64,000 nt of DNA. It comes from Vigna angularis. Taxonomy: Eukaryota; Streptophyta; Magnoliopsida; Fabales; Fabaceae. Below are positions 1 to 14,300 of the stretch, in pieces. Made by a program: the position numbers and the translations under genes. Below the pieces are notes generated by a model, which was given only the letters and a program-made list of their open reading frames with translations, searched no databases and was not told the DNA's origin. The DNA lies in contig NC_068977.1 in the NCBI RefSeq assembly GCF_016808095.1, positions 6,384,479 through 6,448,478 of the forward strand. Direction: 5' to 3'. Positions within the stretch are counted from its first letter, which is position 1, and each line of letters opens with the position of its first letter.

Positions 1-1387
1 CTCTTGTCGTATGTGTTAGAACAAAGAAAAATAAATTTATAACCTACTTCTATATACAATTTGTAAACAATACTAATACTAATAAAAGAATTACAACAAA
101 TATATAATATTAAGTTAATTTTTTTAAAATATTAATAAAGTCAAATGTATATTAATAAACTAATTTTAACATTTCTTAGCATCAAAATTTGAAATAAAAA
201 TAATCTATCATACAATACATATTCAACAACAAACTATAGTCATGATTAAGTTATCCCATTAACAAGGTGACAATGGAAATATAAAGTTTAGCTAACTATT
301 TAATAAAAATAACAATCAAACAGAAAGATGTTCCATAAAAGCCTACCTCATAAAAAAAAAGAATATTTGTTCCACAACAACCCAATAAACATATTTACAT
401 AGTCGGAGAATAATCTTCCATTTAAAAATAACATCAGTTTTTCACATTAACTTTGATTTGTTTTTTTTTTCATAACATTTTAGTAAATATTTTATAACAT
501 TTTTAATTCTTTAGTGGGACTTTCTGCAAAATATAATCAAAGATTTAAAAAAAGTTTGGAAATAATCAAAGATTTAAAAAGAGATGTGATTGAATTGAAT
601 TAATACTAGATGCAGGCCAACTCAAAGTTTGAAAAAATTAAAACAAATTTTAAAATGAGATATTTTTCTAGATTTTTTTAAAGTTTTAAACGTTTATAAT
701 ATGTTTCACATAAATCATATATTTGAGAGAGAAAAGTGAAAGAATTTGAAGAGTCTTCAAACTAAATTGAGTATTACTTCTTAAAGAACATTTGAAGGTG
801 TGTGAAAATTAATTTAAAAGTGAAGTTTGTAAAATTATAATAAGATTTGACCGTATATGATAGATAAAAAAATATTTTAACTGATAAAAAACAAAAATTA
901 TTAAAACAACCTTAATGATAAAAAGTAATACACAATGATATTTATTAATAATATATTTATTGGTAAAAAATATTATAATGAGATAAAAAATCAAAATTAC
1001 TTTTTAAAATAAAAAATATATTTAAGTAAAGTCAAATAATTATGTATAAAATATAATCTTCTAAAAATAAAGTATTATTTTATCTAATACTTATATTTAA
1101 AATATTTTAAAGGTCAATACGAGTCCATTTGGATCAAAGGTCGAGTTAGGTCAGCATGAGTTAAAGTTGAGCTAGAGTCGAAGGTCAAGGAATGTCGACT
1201 TAAAAACAATGTCGATATTCTGAGATTTTCTACACCTATAAAAACAAAGTACAGTGGACTAGCGCCAACTCACCAACAACAACACCTTCCAAAAATACCA
1301 TACTAATTGTTATAATTAATTTTTTCAATTTTTTTAGAATTATGGTATCAAAATTTAAACAATAATCACCCGTGCAAAAACAACAAT
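1..1387. other. AT-rich intergenic DNA, no gene seen
   Basis: No open reading frame here shows recognisable protein similarity. The stretch is strongly AT-rich. Around 1128-1200 there are about three degenerate GGTCGAGTTAGGTCAGC-like units. They look like the reverse complement of the 27-bp minisatellite found at 49.3-53.9 kb, so the same repeat family appears to be scattered across the locus. Confidence 0.6.
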
Positions 1388-2751
1388 CACTAGTGCAAAA
1401 ACAACGTATAACGTCACGCGTTCAACGTCCAACCACTGAATATTCAACGTTAAAAATGACCAGTGACATTTTTGTAAATAAATGCAATTATTAGACGTCA
1501 TTTATAATTGTAAAACGTCCAAACCCCATACAATTCGACGTGATGGTAATTATTTAAACCAACGCGCCATTCTTTTTTTTCTTTCTTTTAAACCACTAAG
1601 TTGAATTCTATAGGAGCTTCGACGTAATATTTGTTCTTCAGAAGCCAAAAAGTCATCCTTTTTTAATTCTTTTTTCTTTTAAACCACCAATAATACGTCG
1701 AATTCTGAAGGGGCTTCGACGTATTATTTTTCAGCCAGAAGTCAAAGAGTTATCCTTTTTTAATTCTTTTTTCTTTTAAACAACAAATAATGTGTCAAAT
1801 TCTGTAGGGCTTCGACATATGATTTGTCAGAAGCCAAAAAGTAATCCATTTTTAATTCTTTTTTCTTTTTTCTTTTAAACCATGAATAATAGGTCAAATT
1901 CTATAGGGGTTTCGATGTATTATTTATCAGTCAAAAGTTTCCCCTTTTTAATTATTTTTTCTTTTAAGCCATCAATAGAATGTCTAATTTGCATTGGGCT
2001 TCAACGTGATGGGCATTGGAGCGGTTAGATGCATTAATTAAGTGTTGTTATCAAAATCCTAAGAGATCTATTATAGAATGATGTTTGAACGTCGGATGTC
2101 CCAGCGTTAGACATCAAAAGGTTAGTGAATCAATAAACATTTGAGTGGGAGATTAAAAATTCATTCATTTTATCTTAGCGCGCGAGACCTTCTTCTCTTC
2201 TCAAACTTTTCTGGAACGAAGTTTGACGACCATCACATGTAATCTTTCTTTCATTTGATACAAATGCATGTTAATTAACTACTTTATGTATGATTTTTGT
2301 TTGTTTTGACCGATTATTTTCATGTTTTTGTCTTTCATAGGGGCATTCTGCTTTCTCTCTCACGGGTGATGACACTTTATTCCAATGAACCCATTTTTTG
2401 AAGGTTAGTTGTTGTTGTTTGGTTGAACTTATTTGTTGTTGTTGTTTGATTCAACTTGTTGTTGTTGGTTACTGTTGTTTGTTGTTGATAATACATTACA
2501 CGTTCATAGGTCATACTTTATAAAATATCAAAAACTGAAATTTGTTGTTTTTCTGCTTTTTAGGTCTAGTAGAATTGTAAAAGGGATCACAATTAATTAA
2601 AAAAACAAAAAAAATTGATTATCGTTATATATTGACAGAATTTGACGTTAATTTAACGTCGAATTTTTTAAATTTGACTACAATTTAACGTCGACCTCGA
2701 ATTCAACGTGAAAGATCGAAAATATTCGACGTTATACTTTTTGTACTAGTG
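1388..2751. mobile_element. Non-autonomous CACTA-type DNA transposon
   Basis: The left end reads CACTAGTGCAAAAA and the right end, read in reverse complement, CACTAGTACAAAAA, so the termini are inverted repeats of the CACTA type. They continue into shared subterminal sequence (TATAACGTC). The trinucleotide AAT flanks both sides (1385-1387 and 2752-2754), as expected for the 3-bp target duplication of the superfamily. The interior holds tandem repeats and AACGTC/GACGT-rich subterminal motifs but no transposase ORF, so the element depends on a partner elsewhere. The ends are seen directly; the class follows from established CACTA features. Confidence 0.85.
1565..2000. repeat. Tandem repeat array, unit about 95 bp, inside the CACTA-type element
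   Basis: Four to five imperfect units each contain a T-rich stretch (TTTTTAATTCTTTTTTCTTTT), then AAACCA, then a GTCGAATTCT...GGGCTTCGACGTATT block. Successive AAACCA/AAACAA anchors fall roughly 90-100 bp apart. The array lies wholly within the element at 1388-2751 and probably serves as its subterminal repeat region. Confidence 0.75.
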
Positions 2752-2821
2752 AATTTTAAAAATTTATTAACAAAATGAATCTTATTTATAAAAATAATTG
2801 ATTCAACGTCAAGTATTATTT

Positions 2822-2928
<107 letters not shown>

Positions 2929-3034
2929 TTATGTCCATTAATCCGAAGAAAAATTCTGAGTTTGAATTTCTATCTCTCAATCACTTTAAACAACTCCTCA
3001 AGCAAATAATCATACATATATGTAACCAAATATC

Positions 3035-3725
3035 TAGTGTTGTCAAAGTGAGTTAGTACTCGCGGGCCAACTTGGCTCACCACGGGTTCAGACTGAGTTG
3101 GGTTTAAAAAAATGAAATTTTTTTATGCGGGGCAATTTTCAACCCGGCTCACTTAGAACCCAGCTCACCCGGGTGTAACCCGTGGTGAGTAGGGTTGACT
3201 CACCAACCCACTTAGTTTAATTTAATTATTTATTATTTTGTGTTTTAATATTATTATTAACATTTTCTTATTGTATTGTAAATGATAGTAAAGAAAAAGA
3301 TTTTTTAAGAGAGTGAAATATTATAAATTTATCTCTAATATTATAAATTGATAAGTGATACAAAAATTATCAATATTATAAACTCATTTATTCACTTTTT
3401 GACTTTGTTTTTGGATTATATTTGAGTTGTATATTAATTTTTTATTTTGAATTGTCTTTGGAGTTTAATATCATTTTAGAGTGAAATCATTTAAATTTAA
3501 ATTACAAAAAAATTGTAATTTTTTTATTTAAAAAAATCTTGTAATTAAATGAGTCAGTGAACCAACCCGAACCAACTCGTTTAACCCACCAACCCGTGGT
3601 GGACTGGGTTAGGTTTGAATATTTTCAACTCGCTAATAAATGGATCGGGTTGGATTGACTCACTAAGTAGTCAACCCGTGGTGGGCTGGACCAGGTTGGA
3701 CCGAATGCCCGTTTTTACAGCACTA
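3035..3725. mobile_element. hAT-like MITE
   Basis: The left end TAGTGTTGTCAAA and the reverse complement of the right end TAGTGCTGTAAAAA form imperfect terminal inverted repeats of hAT style. AAATATC occurs at both borders (3028-3034 and 3725-3731), matching most of an 8-bp target duplication. Just inside each end are inverted GC-rich blocks built on GGGTTGG/CCAACCCGTGGTG, which would fold back on each other. The element is about 690 bp and has no transposase. Confidence 0.75.
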
Positions 3726-5951
3726 AATATCATTGAAAGTGAAACAATTATCTTTCTTACTAAGAATTTAAAATTAAGAAAAGAAAAAACTTCAGAAGAT
3801 AAAATTAATTCATACATAAGTTAATTTGTAAAAAAAATCATATAATTTTTCTAAACTTTTCATTTGTAATTTGTACGCAATTTTTTTTATAGAAAAACTG
3901 CATTAAATTTTGATCTATACATATACCATGCTTTGAGGGGCCCATTTTTACGTATCCATATATTTGTGAACTTTGTCACTATGTATATGTCACCATGCGT
4001 AGAAGTTTCGTTCTTGAAACCATTCACGTGTTTTACGAATGAAAGTGGTCCGGTTATGGTTCATTTTGGTCCATGTTTTGTTGTGATTAAGAAACACAAT
4101 AAGTGTAAAATTGATGAATCTTATATAAGAAGGGTTCTCATCTCTTTGTAACTGTTTTGTCCATAGTAAGATCAAACTCCAAAACTAAGTAACTTAGCAT
4201 CGATAGAGCTATAATGTCAGTGATTAAAAGTAGTATTAACCTTTTACGTAAATTGAACCCAGATTTCAGTATTGACTGTTCATGAATCTTGACACATTGG
4301 ATTAATGAAAGACAAAGGAACATGAAGGCTATCATTGATGCAAAAATCTTGGGATCTTAAAACAGTCATGGAGATTATTGTTGAAACAATTGAAGATGAG
4401 GTAAGGTCACATGCTGATGTTCTTATGGATGCAGAATGAAAAACAAATAGAAGAGAGAATGAAGGGTAGAAAAGAAACAGATTCAAACATTCACCAAGCA
4501 AAGATCAAACGCTGTGTGGTCCCTTCTAGACCAAATGCCTTAACATCTCTTCAAACCTGTACCACTCTAGAAGGGAAAAAAGTGAAACACACACCACAGA
4601 GGCCAGGGAGGACTGATACCTCAGTTCATACAGCGATGTTGAAAAATCTGCATCACTTCTGATTGTTTCCTTTTCATAATTCTCTTTCTGTCTTGTGTTG
4701 TCATTGCTGAGTTTTAAATTTTGCTATCTATGTGCAACACAGTCACACCAATGAGGGTTAAAGGGGATTGACTTTTTGTCAAATTTCACTTCAAAACTAT
4801 CTGGTAAGGAGTGAAGTTATCAAACATATCCATACACAAAATTCCAAGACTTGAGACAGATGTGAAACTTTCTAACATCTTTGAAGAATGATATTTGAGA
4901 AAAACTAGACAGAGATATTTGGAAAGCACAAAGTTTGTGACAGTTTAAGAAGTGAACTAAAACTTCTGTATGACCAAATAATAGTTTGTCCAAGTTGGGA
5001 TGTTTGGTCATATAATGTTTTAAGAGATTTCCATTTAGCCTATCAAACATATATGTAGCTCAGACTCACTTCAAATAGTATTGGAGATCCACAACAATTA
5101 GAAATAAGACCCGTTTTTCTAGTACAAATTTTGTCATATAAACTGATTTTATAAAACTAAGTTAGACTTAAAGTTCATTCTTAAAAAGTAGGATCTTCTT
5201 TCAGGATTCAAAACTTTATCAATGTTTAGAGTCATCTTGGCCCAAATGATGGATCAATTCAAAAATAAGATTTTCAAGATGAAATCATAAAGGGGAAATA
5301 CTGTCTTTGATGGACCCTCTGCTTCTACCAAACACGATATTAACTTATGAATAAACTTGTTTCATCTTTTATTGTAGAAATACTAATGAGAAGCTTATCA
5401 AGGAGATCCTTAGTCAATTTTATTAAGAAATCAAGTTAGTCAATTTTGGACAAATTAGCACATTAGCAATTAATAGGTAGGTATTAGAGAACAAAAAAAA
5501 GGATGATGTACATGTTTTAGAAATGAGAAGAGAATAAAGTTGAATTCTTAAAGAAGCAAACACAGCAATTTATATGAAAGCCAATGCTGCAAGAGTGTCA
5601 GGGCAATAAATATCAGAATCTTATGGAATTCAAATAGATGCTACTTGACAGATTTTCAGTTTCACTTAGATCTAATATTATTTAGCAGCGAGAGGGACTT
5701 TTACACCAGTAAGTGCATAGATTTCAGTATCCATAACATATAGAAGGTGAGTTCATGGTTAAAAATTATGTAATGTACATGATGATAACATGTCTCTGGG
5801 ATTTTATTATTATAATACAACTGAACTAAGAAAAAAGAGAATGTCATTGTAAAGGAACACAGACAGAAACACATAAGGAGGAAGAAAAGGATTCTGAAAG
5901 CAAGCATGATTGTATTAAATTTATAGCAAGTGCTGTTAACTTTAAACTCTT
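3726..5951. other. Intergenic region downstream of UGT-A, no gene recognised
   Basis: Several short ORFs exist on both strands, the longest 83 codons at 4411-4662 (+). None matches a family I recognise, and none has splice or codon context that makes it convincing. The stretch 5700-5951 directly follows the UGT-A stop codon in the transcribed direction and probably contains its 3' untranslated region. Confidence 0.5.
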
Positions 5952-7865
5952 TCAACTTTTTATCCAGCTGATGAAGCTGTCTAGATTTTTGTTTGACAGA
6001 CCACCTTGTCCAGTGCCAATATGAATCTTCTCCTTGAAATCTCTAGCCCTTGATTTCAATTGTTCATCTATAAAAATTTGATGGATTTTGCTTTGGATTT
6101 CACCTTGTGTGATCATGCCACTCTCATTTGGTTCAAGTCCCAATCCCACCTTCCAAATATCACAAACATAGCTCTTGTTTAGGAATTGATCAGCAAAATA
6201 AGGCCAACACAAGACTGGGATCCCATTGCTGACACTTTCCAGTGTGGAGTTCCAACCACAGTGACTTATGAAGCAGGCAACTGAAGGATGGATCAAAATT
6301 TTCTTCTGTGGTGACCAACCCACCACTCTTCCACGTTCCACCACCCTTTCTACAAAACCTTCTGGATATGCAAGTTTTGACTCTTCTGGTTGCACAACCC
6401 AAAGGAAAGGTCTGTTGGAAAGTTCAAGAGCAAAACAAAGTTCTTGGAACTGGGGAGGACTAAACTTTGTAAAGCTTCCAAATGCAACATATATTACTGA
6501 GTTTGGTGATTGTTGGTCTAACCATTTCAAACAAGATAGGTCTTGTGGCCAGAAATTGCCTGCAGAGTGGCCAAATTGATCGCATGACAGAAGTGGCCCT
6601 ATAGGTATGATCTCTGGAGCCATAGTAATTGCTTCAGACTCAAGTTCATGAGATGAATTGCAAAGCAGCCACTCAGTTTTCTTCATGGACTCTATGTTCT
6701 TTACCATGAGTTGAAAAATATGCCTCTGAATGGTCTTGTTTCCCACACAAACCCAGACAAGCTTTTCTGTACTTACACTTGGCATTGTAGGGGATAGTTG
6801 AATGCCTTTCTTTTCCAATGGAGTTCCTGGATAATTAAATTGCTGAGTAAGACATGAATACTAATGAGTATGATTTTTTTTATCGACAATTGTTACTTGT
6901 TAGTATTATATTAGTGAAGGAAGTTGAACTCACGACCTCTGCAACCATCTTTTTCAAACTCACTAAGTCAATCTTGTAATTCCTAAATGTTGGTGGGAGA
7001 AGTTAAATCCACATCTTCTCTTGTTCTCTCTTCCAACTTGACTCCTAAGCTAACCTTATAACTCCTCTAATGAGTATGATAACATCCTGATTGTGGTTTC
7101 ATTTCAGGGTTTATGAGCAAATTTTTATGCTAAGCCATATGCTAATTGCAGCTTATAAAACATCAATTTATGAAGTTCACAAGTGTTGGGAATTTCTTCA
7201 TAAATAAAGGAGTGTTACATATAAGTAATACTGTTTTCTTGACTTCATAAGTATGGAATAGCATGATACTACTTGATTACTCATGAAACTCTCAGTAACT
7301 TGATTTTGAGAAAGAAAAGAAACAAATAATAAAAGCTTGAGCTGCAGAAGAATCAGAAAAGTATGAACTCACCATCTTTGTCTATGATCCCATTATGAAT
7401 AAACTTTGGAATGCTCAATCCCAACACCAACTGTGCTGCTGATGCAGGACAGAAAGCTGCTCTTCTAATTCCCTTCTTCTCTGCAAGATCAAGTGCCCAT
7501 CCAATGCTCTGATCAGCAAGCACACATGTGATCTTCTCACTTTCTGATCCATTGATGCATTCAATTAGCTCCTCAACTTTCTCTGGCATAACCTTCAACA
7601 CTGCTCCAGATGATTTTCCAGGTTTTTTCCTCTCCTCTGAGGATTCCAATCCATCAGAAATCCACACCAGATAAATTTGAGATAGTAAACCATCCCCACA
7701 TGGAAGTGCACTCTTGATCCTGTCATGGTTTTCTTTGGTGTTCACAAATGTTATTTTGATACCTTGTTTGACTAAGATCAGTGAAAGATCCATCAGAGGA
7801 ATCACATGCCCTTGTGCTGGGTAAGGTACAACCATTACATGTGGCCTTGCCATCATTATTGTCAT
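5952..7865 (-). CDS. UGT83A1-like: UGT-A: UDP-glycosyltransferase, UGT83A1-like, two exons
   Basis: Predicted cytosolic family-1 glycosyltransferase that moves a sugar, probably glucose, from UDP-sugar to a small acceptor such as a phenolic, hormone or lipid-like metabolite. Exon 1 is 7373-7865 and exon 2 is 5952-6826. The 546-bp intron begins GTGAGT and ends CCAG, is phase 1 and splits a Gly codon. The spliced product is 455 aa, normal for the family. The N-terminal motif PYPAQGH carries the catalytic His20, and the ADQ motif in exon 1 gives the partner Asp. The PSPG box starts WSPQKK, contains HCGWNS and ends ADQ; the final Gln usually indicates UDP-glucose. The phrase EWLLCNSSHELE resembles Arabidopsis UGT83A1. 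An alternative start five codons in (MARPH) is possible. This is the most divergent complete copy here. The acceptor cannot be inferred. Confidence 0.93.
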
Positions 7866-10669
<2,804 letters not shown>

Positions 10670-13600
10670 GATATACGTTTGGATGTCTACAACTAAATAC
10701 AAGGTCGATAGAATTATTATAAGGTATAAAACATGACTAGTAGCTAAAGACTGCACTCAATTTTATGGTGTAAATTATTAAGAGATGTTTGTACTGGTAA
10801 CTAAACTCAACATTGTGATAATACTTTTATTACTTGTAGCAAATCAAAATTGATCTCTTTTATCGTTTGATGTGTTAAATGATTTCTACACGGAGAAATT
10901 TTAAAAGAAATTTATATGATTCCCCACCATATATGTTAGACTTAAAACAATGATTGTTTGCAAATTAAAAAAAAAAAGACTTTATATGATTAAAACAATT
11001 CCCAAGAACATGGTTTGAAAGGTTCACTAAATCTATTAAGGCTTTTGGCTATAAAGTAAGTATATATGTATGTGATCACATATTATTTTTAAGAAAAGAA
11101 AAGGTAAAATTACAACTTTAATTATCTATGTAGATGCTATGATAATTATAGAAAATGACTATGATGAGATTTATAGTTTGTAAAAATATCTTGTATATGA
11201 ATTTGAGATGAAACAACTTGGAATCCTCATATTTTTTGGGTATTGAAGTTGTTAGATCAAATATAGTATTTTTCTATGCCAGAGAAAGTATATTATTGAT
11301 TTATTATCCGAAATTGGGTTGCTTGGGTGTTAATCAGTTGACACTCCAATTTAACAAAATCATATACTTTCTCAATGATCAAATTTGGCTAGCATAAATA
11401 GAGGGAAATATCGAAGGCCAGTGGGAAAACTAATTTACATGCTCATACATGTCCATATATGTAGTGAATGTTGTTAGTCAATTTATGCCTCATGAATGTT
11501 GTTGAGAGGATTTTGTGGTATTTGAAGTCTACATCGAAAAAGAAATTTTATTTTTAAATCATGGAAACCTAGAGATAGAAGATTATACTAATGTTGACTA
11601 GGCAAGTTCAAAAAATGATAGAAGGTTTACCTTTCGATACTTTACATTGGTTGGGGAGAACCTTGTAACTTGGAGAAGTAAAAACCAAGCGATAGTAGCA
11701 AGATGAAGTGTCGAAGCAGAGTTTAAATGCATGACACTTGGGATTGTGAACTTTATGGGTACAAACTGTTTTATTAGATTTAGGTTTTAATTATAGTGAA
11801 AACTATATATGAGATTAATCTCCTTTGTGTTGAATATACATATAGGGTCATTTATTTATAATAGAAGAAATATGAACTAAACCTAAAATAAAAATAAAAA
11901 ATCACAACAAACTAATTAAATATAAAAGATAAAGATAATATATCTAACATTCTCCCTCAAGCTAATGCATACAAATCATATGTACCAAGCTTGTTACTAA
12001 TATAATCCATAAAGACTTCATGAAAATATTTGCTTTCGCACTCGAGTGACACCAAGTTGTTAATGATTTGCAAATACAACATGGAAGACAAAATACTAAC
12101 CCGGAAGACGAAATACTAACCCAGAAGACTCCCCTTAAACAACAAAACTGGGAGGTTGCTTCATGTAAATCTCTTCTTGCAAATTGTCATTGAGTAATGC
12201 TTTGTGGACATCCAGTAGATAAAGAAATCATTGTTGAAAAGCCATCACGACTATAAATAAACCAACAAAAAACATCTTTGCCATGGGAGAAAAAACATAT
12301 ATAGAAGGATCAAACACAATGGTGATAGAAAGGAAGTCAAAAGAGACAGTAGTGAAAGAAGTCATGGATGAACAAGAGAGAGAAACCTTAAAAATCCAAG
12401 ATTCTTTAATCAAGACACCTGAAAAAGGAAAAAGAGTAATCTCGATGCTTTGAACAACTACTTGAGAGGAGACGGGACGTGCGACCACGCACGATGAACC
12501 TAAAAAAGGAAAAAGAGCGACCTCAACACTCTGAATCCTCATATGTTTTGAAGTTTAACAAACATCAATAAACGAAATAGGACAAAATGTTGTCTTTGTG
12601 GAAAACAATATCGTTGAAAGATAAGTATTTTGTGAAAAAATCTTATGACGTCTAAATGTTTAAAGGAAGGCTTAAGTGAAAAAACTAATATCTTAGTAAA
12701 CGAACTAGCAAACGATTTCTTCATAACATGCATCAATGTGCTATATGAGAATCTTGTTAAAGGCGTTCTTGCTATACTTAGCTAAAATAATACTAAACGA
12801 ACTCTCACTATAATGTATGATGTTTTTGGTAAACACACTAAAAGATACAAACATTGTTTCAAAAACATGTGTTGAACAACATCTTACTAAATGCACTCTT
12901 GAACCAAACTAAGATCACTAAACAAAACGCTTTGTACATGCCAAACAATACCTAACGACATTTCCATCAAACGGTGAAACCTTTATGAACTACTTGGTAT
13001 CTCTACAAGAATGCTTAAACGATTAAATTTTGCTTGAACAATAGAAAATTTGAAAAACTTATAGTTGCTCTGAACACGCATTAAAGAGCATTAAATGCAC
13101 AACGTTTCAAAACAACAAAAGTGATAAGAAAAATGACATATCTACCTACATGCATATTTGCTATACTCTTTGCAATTGCTTATGTCAAATATTGACCCAC
13201 TTTATCATATACAAGTCAGAAGTGGACGTTAGAAACAAAGAAGACATTCACAGAATGTTCTCACTATCAAAAGTCGTGCTGAAGAGTTTGTACAACCTAC
13301 TTTTGATAAAGTACTATAAAAGCATGTATGCTCTGATAAGTTGACTTCAACCTACAACTATTATCTACGAAAAAGGCTAAGAAAATCCAAAGATAAAAAA
13401 CAAGTACTATCTAACAAACATTTTCTTGAAGCCTATAAATTCAAGATTCTTGAAGATAAGAATAAGAGAATAAGCACACGAATACAAAAGAAATTATCTA
13501 AGAAGAAAAACAAGTATAAAACAAAAGAAAATGCTCTTAAATGGTAGACGATGGCACTGCCGGCAACAGTAGATGGCGCCACCGTCGTTAGCGAGGGTTT

Positions 13601-14300
13601 AGTGGCAACATAATTTTTTTCCTCAAAAGAACCTTGCTCTAGAGACCATGTTGAATATAGTGAAAACTATGTATGTGATTAATCTCCCTTATGTTTAATA
13701 TATACATGGGGTCTTCTATTTATAATAGAAGAAATATGAACTAAGTCCAAGATACAAATGAGAAATAATAACAAACTAATTAAAGATAAAAGATAAAGAT
13801 AAGATAAAGATAATATATTTAACATAAACCAAAGCAACCAATGAATTTATATTGTGACAATACATCAACAATATCAATTGCACATAATCATGTACAACAC
13901 GATAGAACAAAACATGTTGAGATTTATTGACATTTCATTAAAGAGAAACTTGGAGTTGAAATCATTTATTTTCCCTTTGTAAGGTCAGAATTGTAATTAA
14001 CCAATCTCCTTACTAAAAAAGTGACAAATATGGTAACTAATGAGTCTTTATTCTAGTTGGGAATGTGTGATATCCCTATACCAACTTGAATGAGGATGTT
14101 ACGGTAAATCAAATATTCTATTTGATTTTATTAGACAATTAAATATTATGATTGTTGGAAATAAAGGATTTATGCAACTATAATTATGTTAAGAAAATAT
14201 GAATTATAAAAATTCTTGTGTATATATATTATACTTGTCTATGAATAAAAATATATCAAAATCATTTTCTAAGACTTTTCTATGTTGTATCAAGATAACT
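10670..14300 (+). mobile_element. Decayed Ty1/Copia retrotransposon (outer element), split by a nested insertion
   Basis: Reading through stops and frameshifts on the plus strand gives Copia reverse-transcriptase signatures (RYK.-LVAK, YGVNYQEMF, SFDVLNDFLHGEI) from about 10.7 kb. GKITTLIIYVDAM and a GNLVTWRSK.Q-like RNase H segment follow to about 11.78 kb. The reading resumes at 13.83 kb with KPKQPMNLYCDN, then KHVEIYRHFIKEKLG, which is the rest of the Copia RNase H domain. A TGTTA-starting AT-rich stretch from about 14097 containing TATA-like and AATAAA-like signals may be the 3' LTR. The many stops show that it is long dead. Gag, protease and integrase were not found upstream, so the 5' part is missing. 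Confidence 0.8.
11787..13824 (-). mobile_element. Small LTR retroelement nested in the Copia RNase H region, antisense
   Basis: Two direct repeats bound this insert: about 11790-11949 and 13649-13824. Both begin, read on the minus strand, with TGTTAGATATATTATC or TGTTAAATATATTATC and share the ATTTCTTCTATTATAAATA block, so they look like LTRs of about 160-176 bp. Directly inside the 13649 end, on the minus strand, comes TGGTCTCTAGAGC, a variant of the initiator-Met tRNA primer-binding site TGGTATCAGAGC. Inside the other end the minus strand resembles the end of a Copia polyprotein (KSL...LVTS). No intact ORF remains. The outer Copia coding sequence is interrupted at this point. Confidence 0.75.

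Noticed and set aside
4411..4662. 83-codon ORF with Lys/Arg-rich composition
   Set aside because: There is no recognisable domain, no supporting splice context, and no conservation evidence within the window.
13341..13547. Lys-rich 68-codon ORF inside the nested LTR element
   Set aside because: It is a low-complexity reading on the opposite strand to the element and matches no gag or pol motif.
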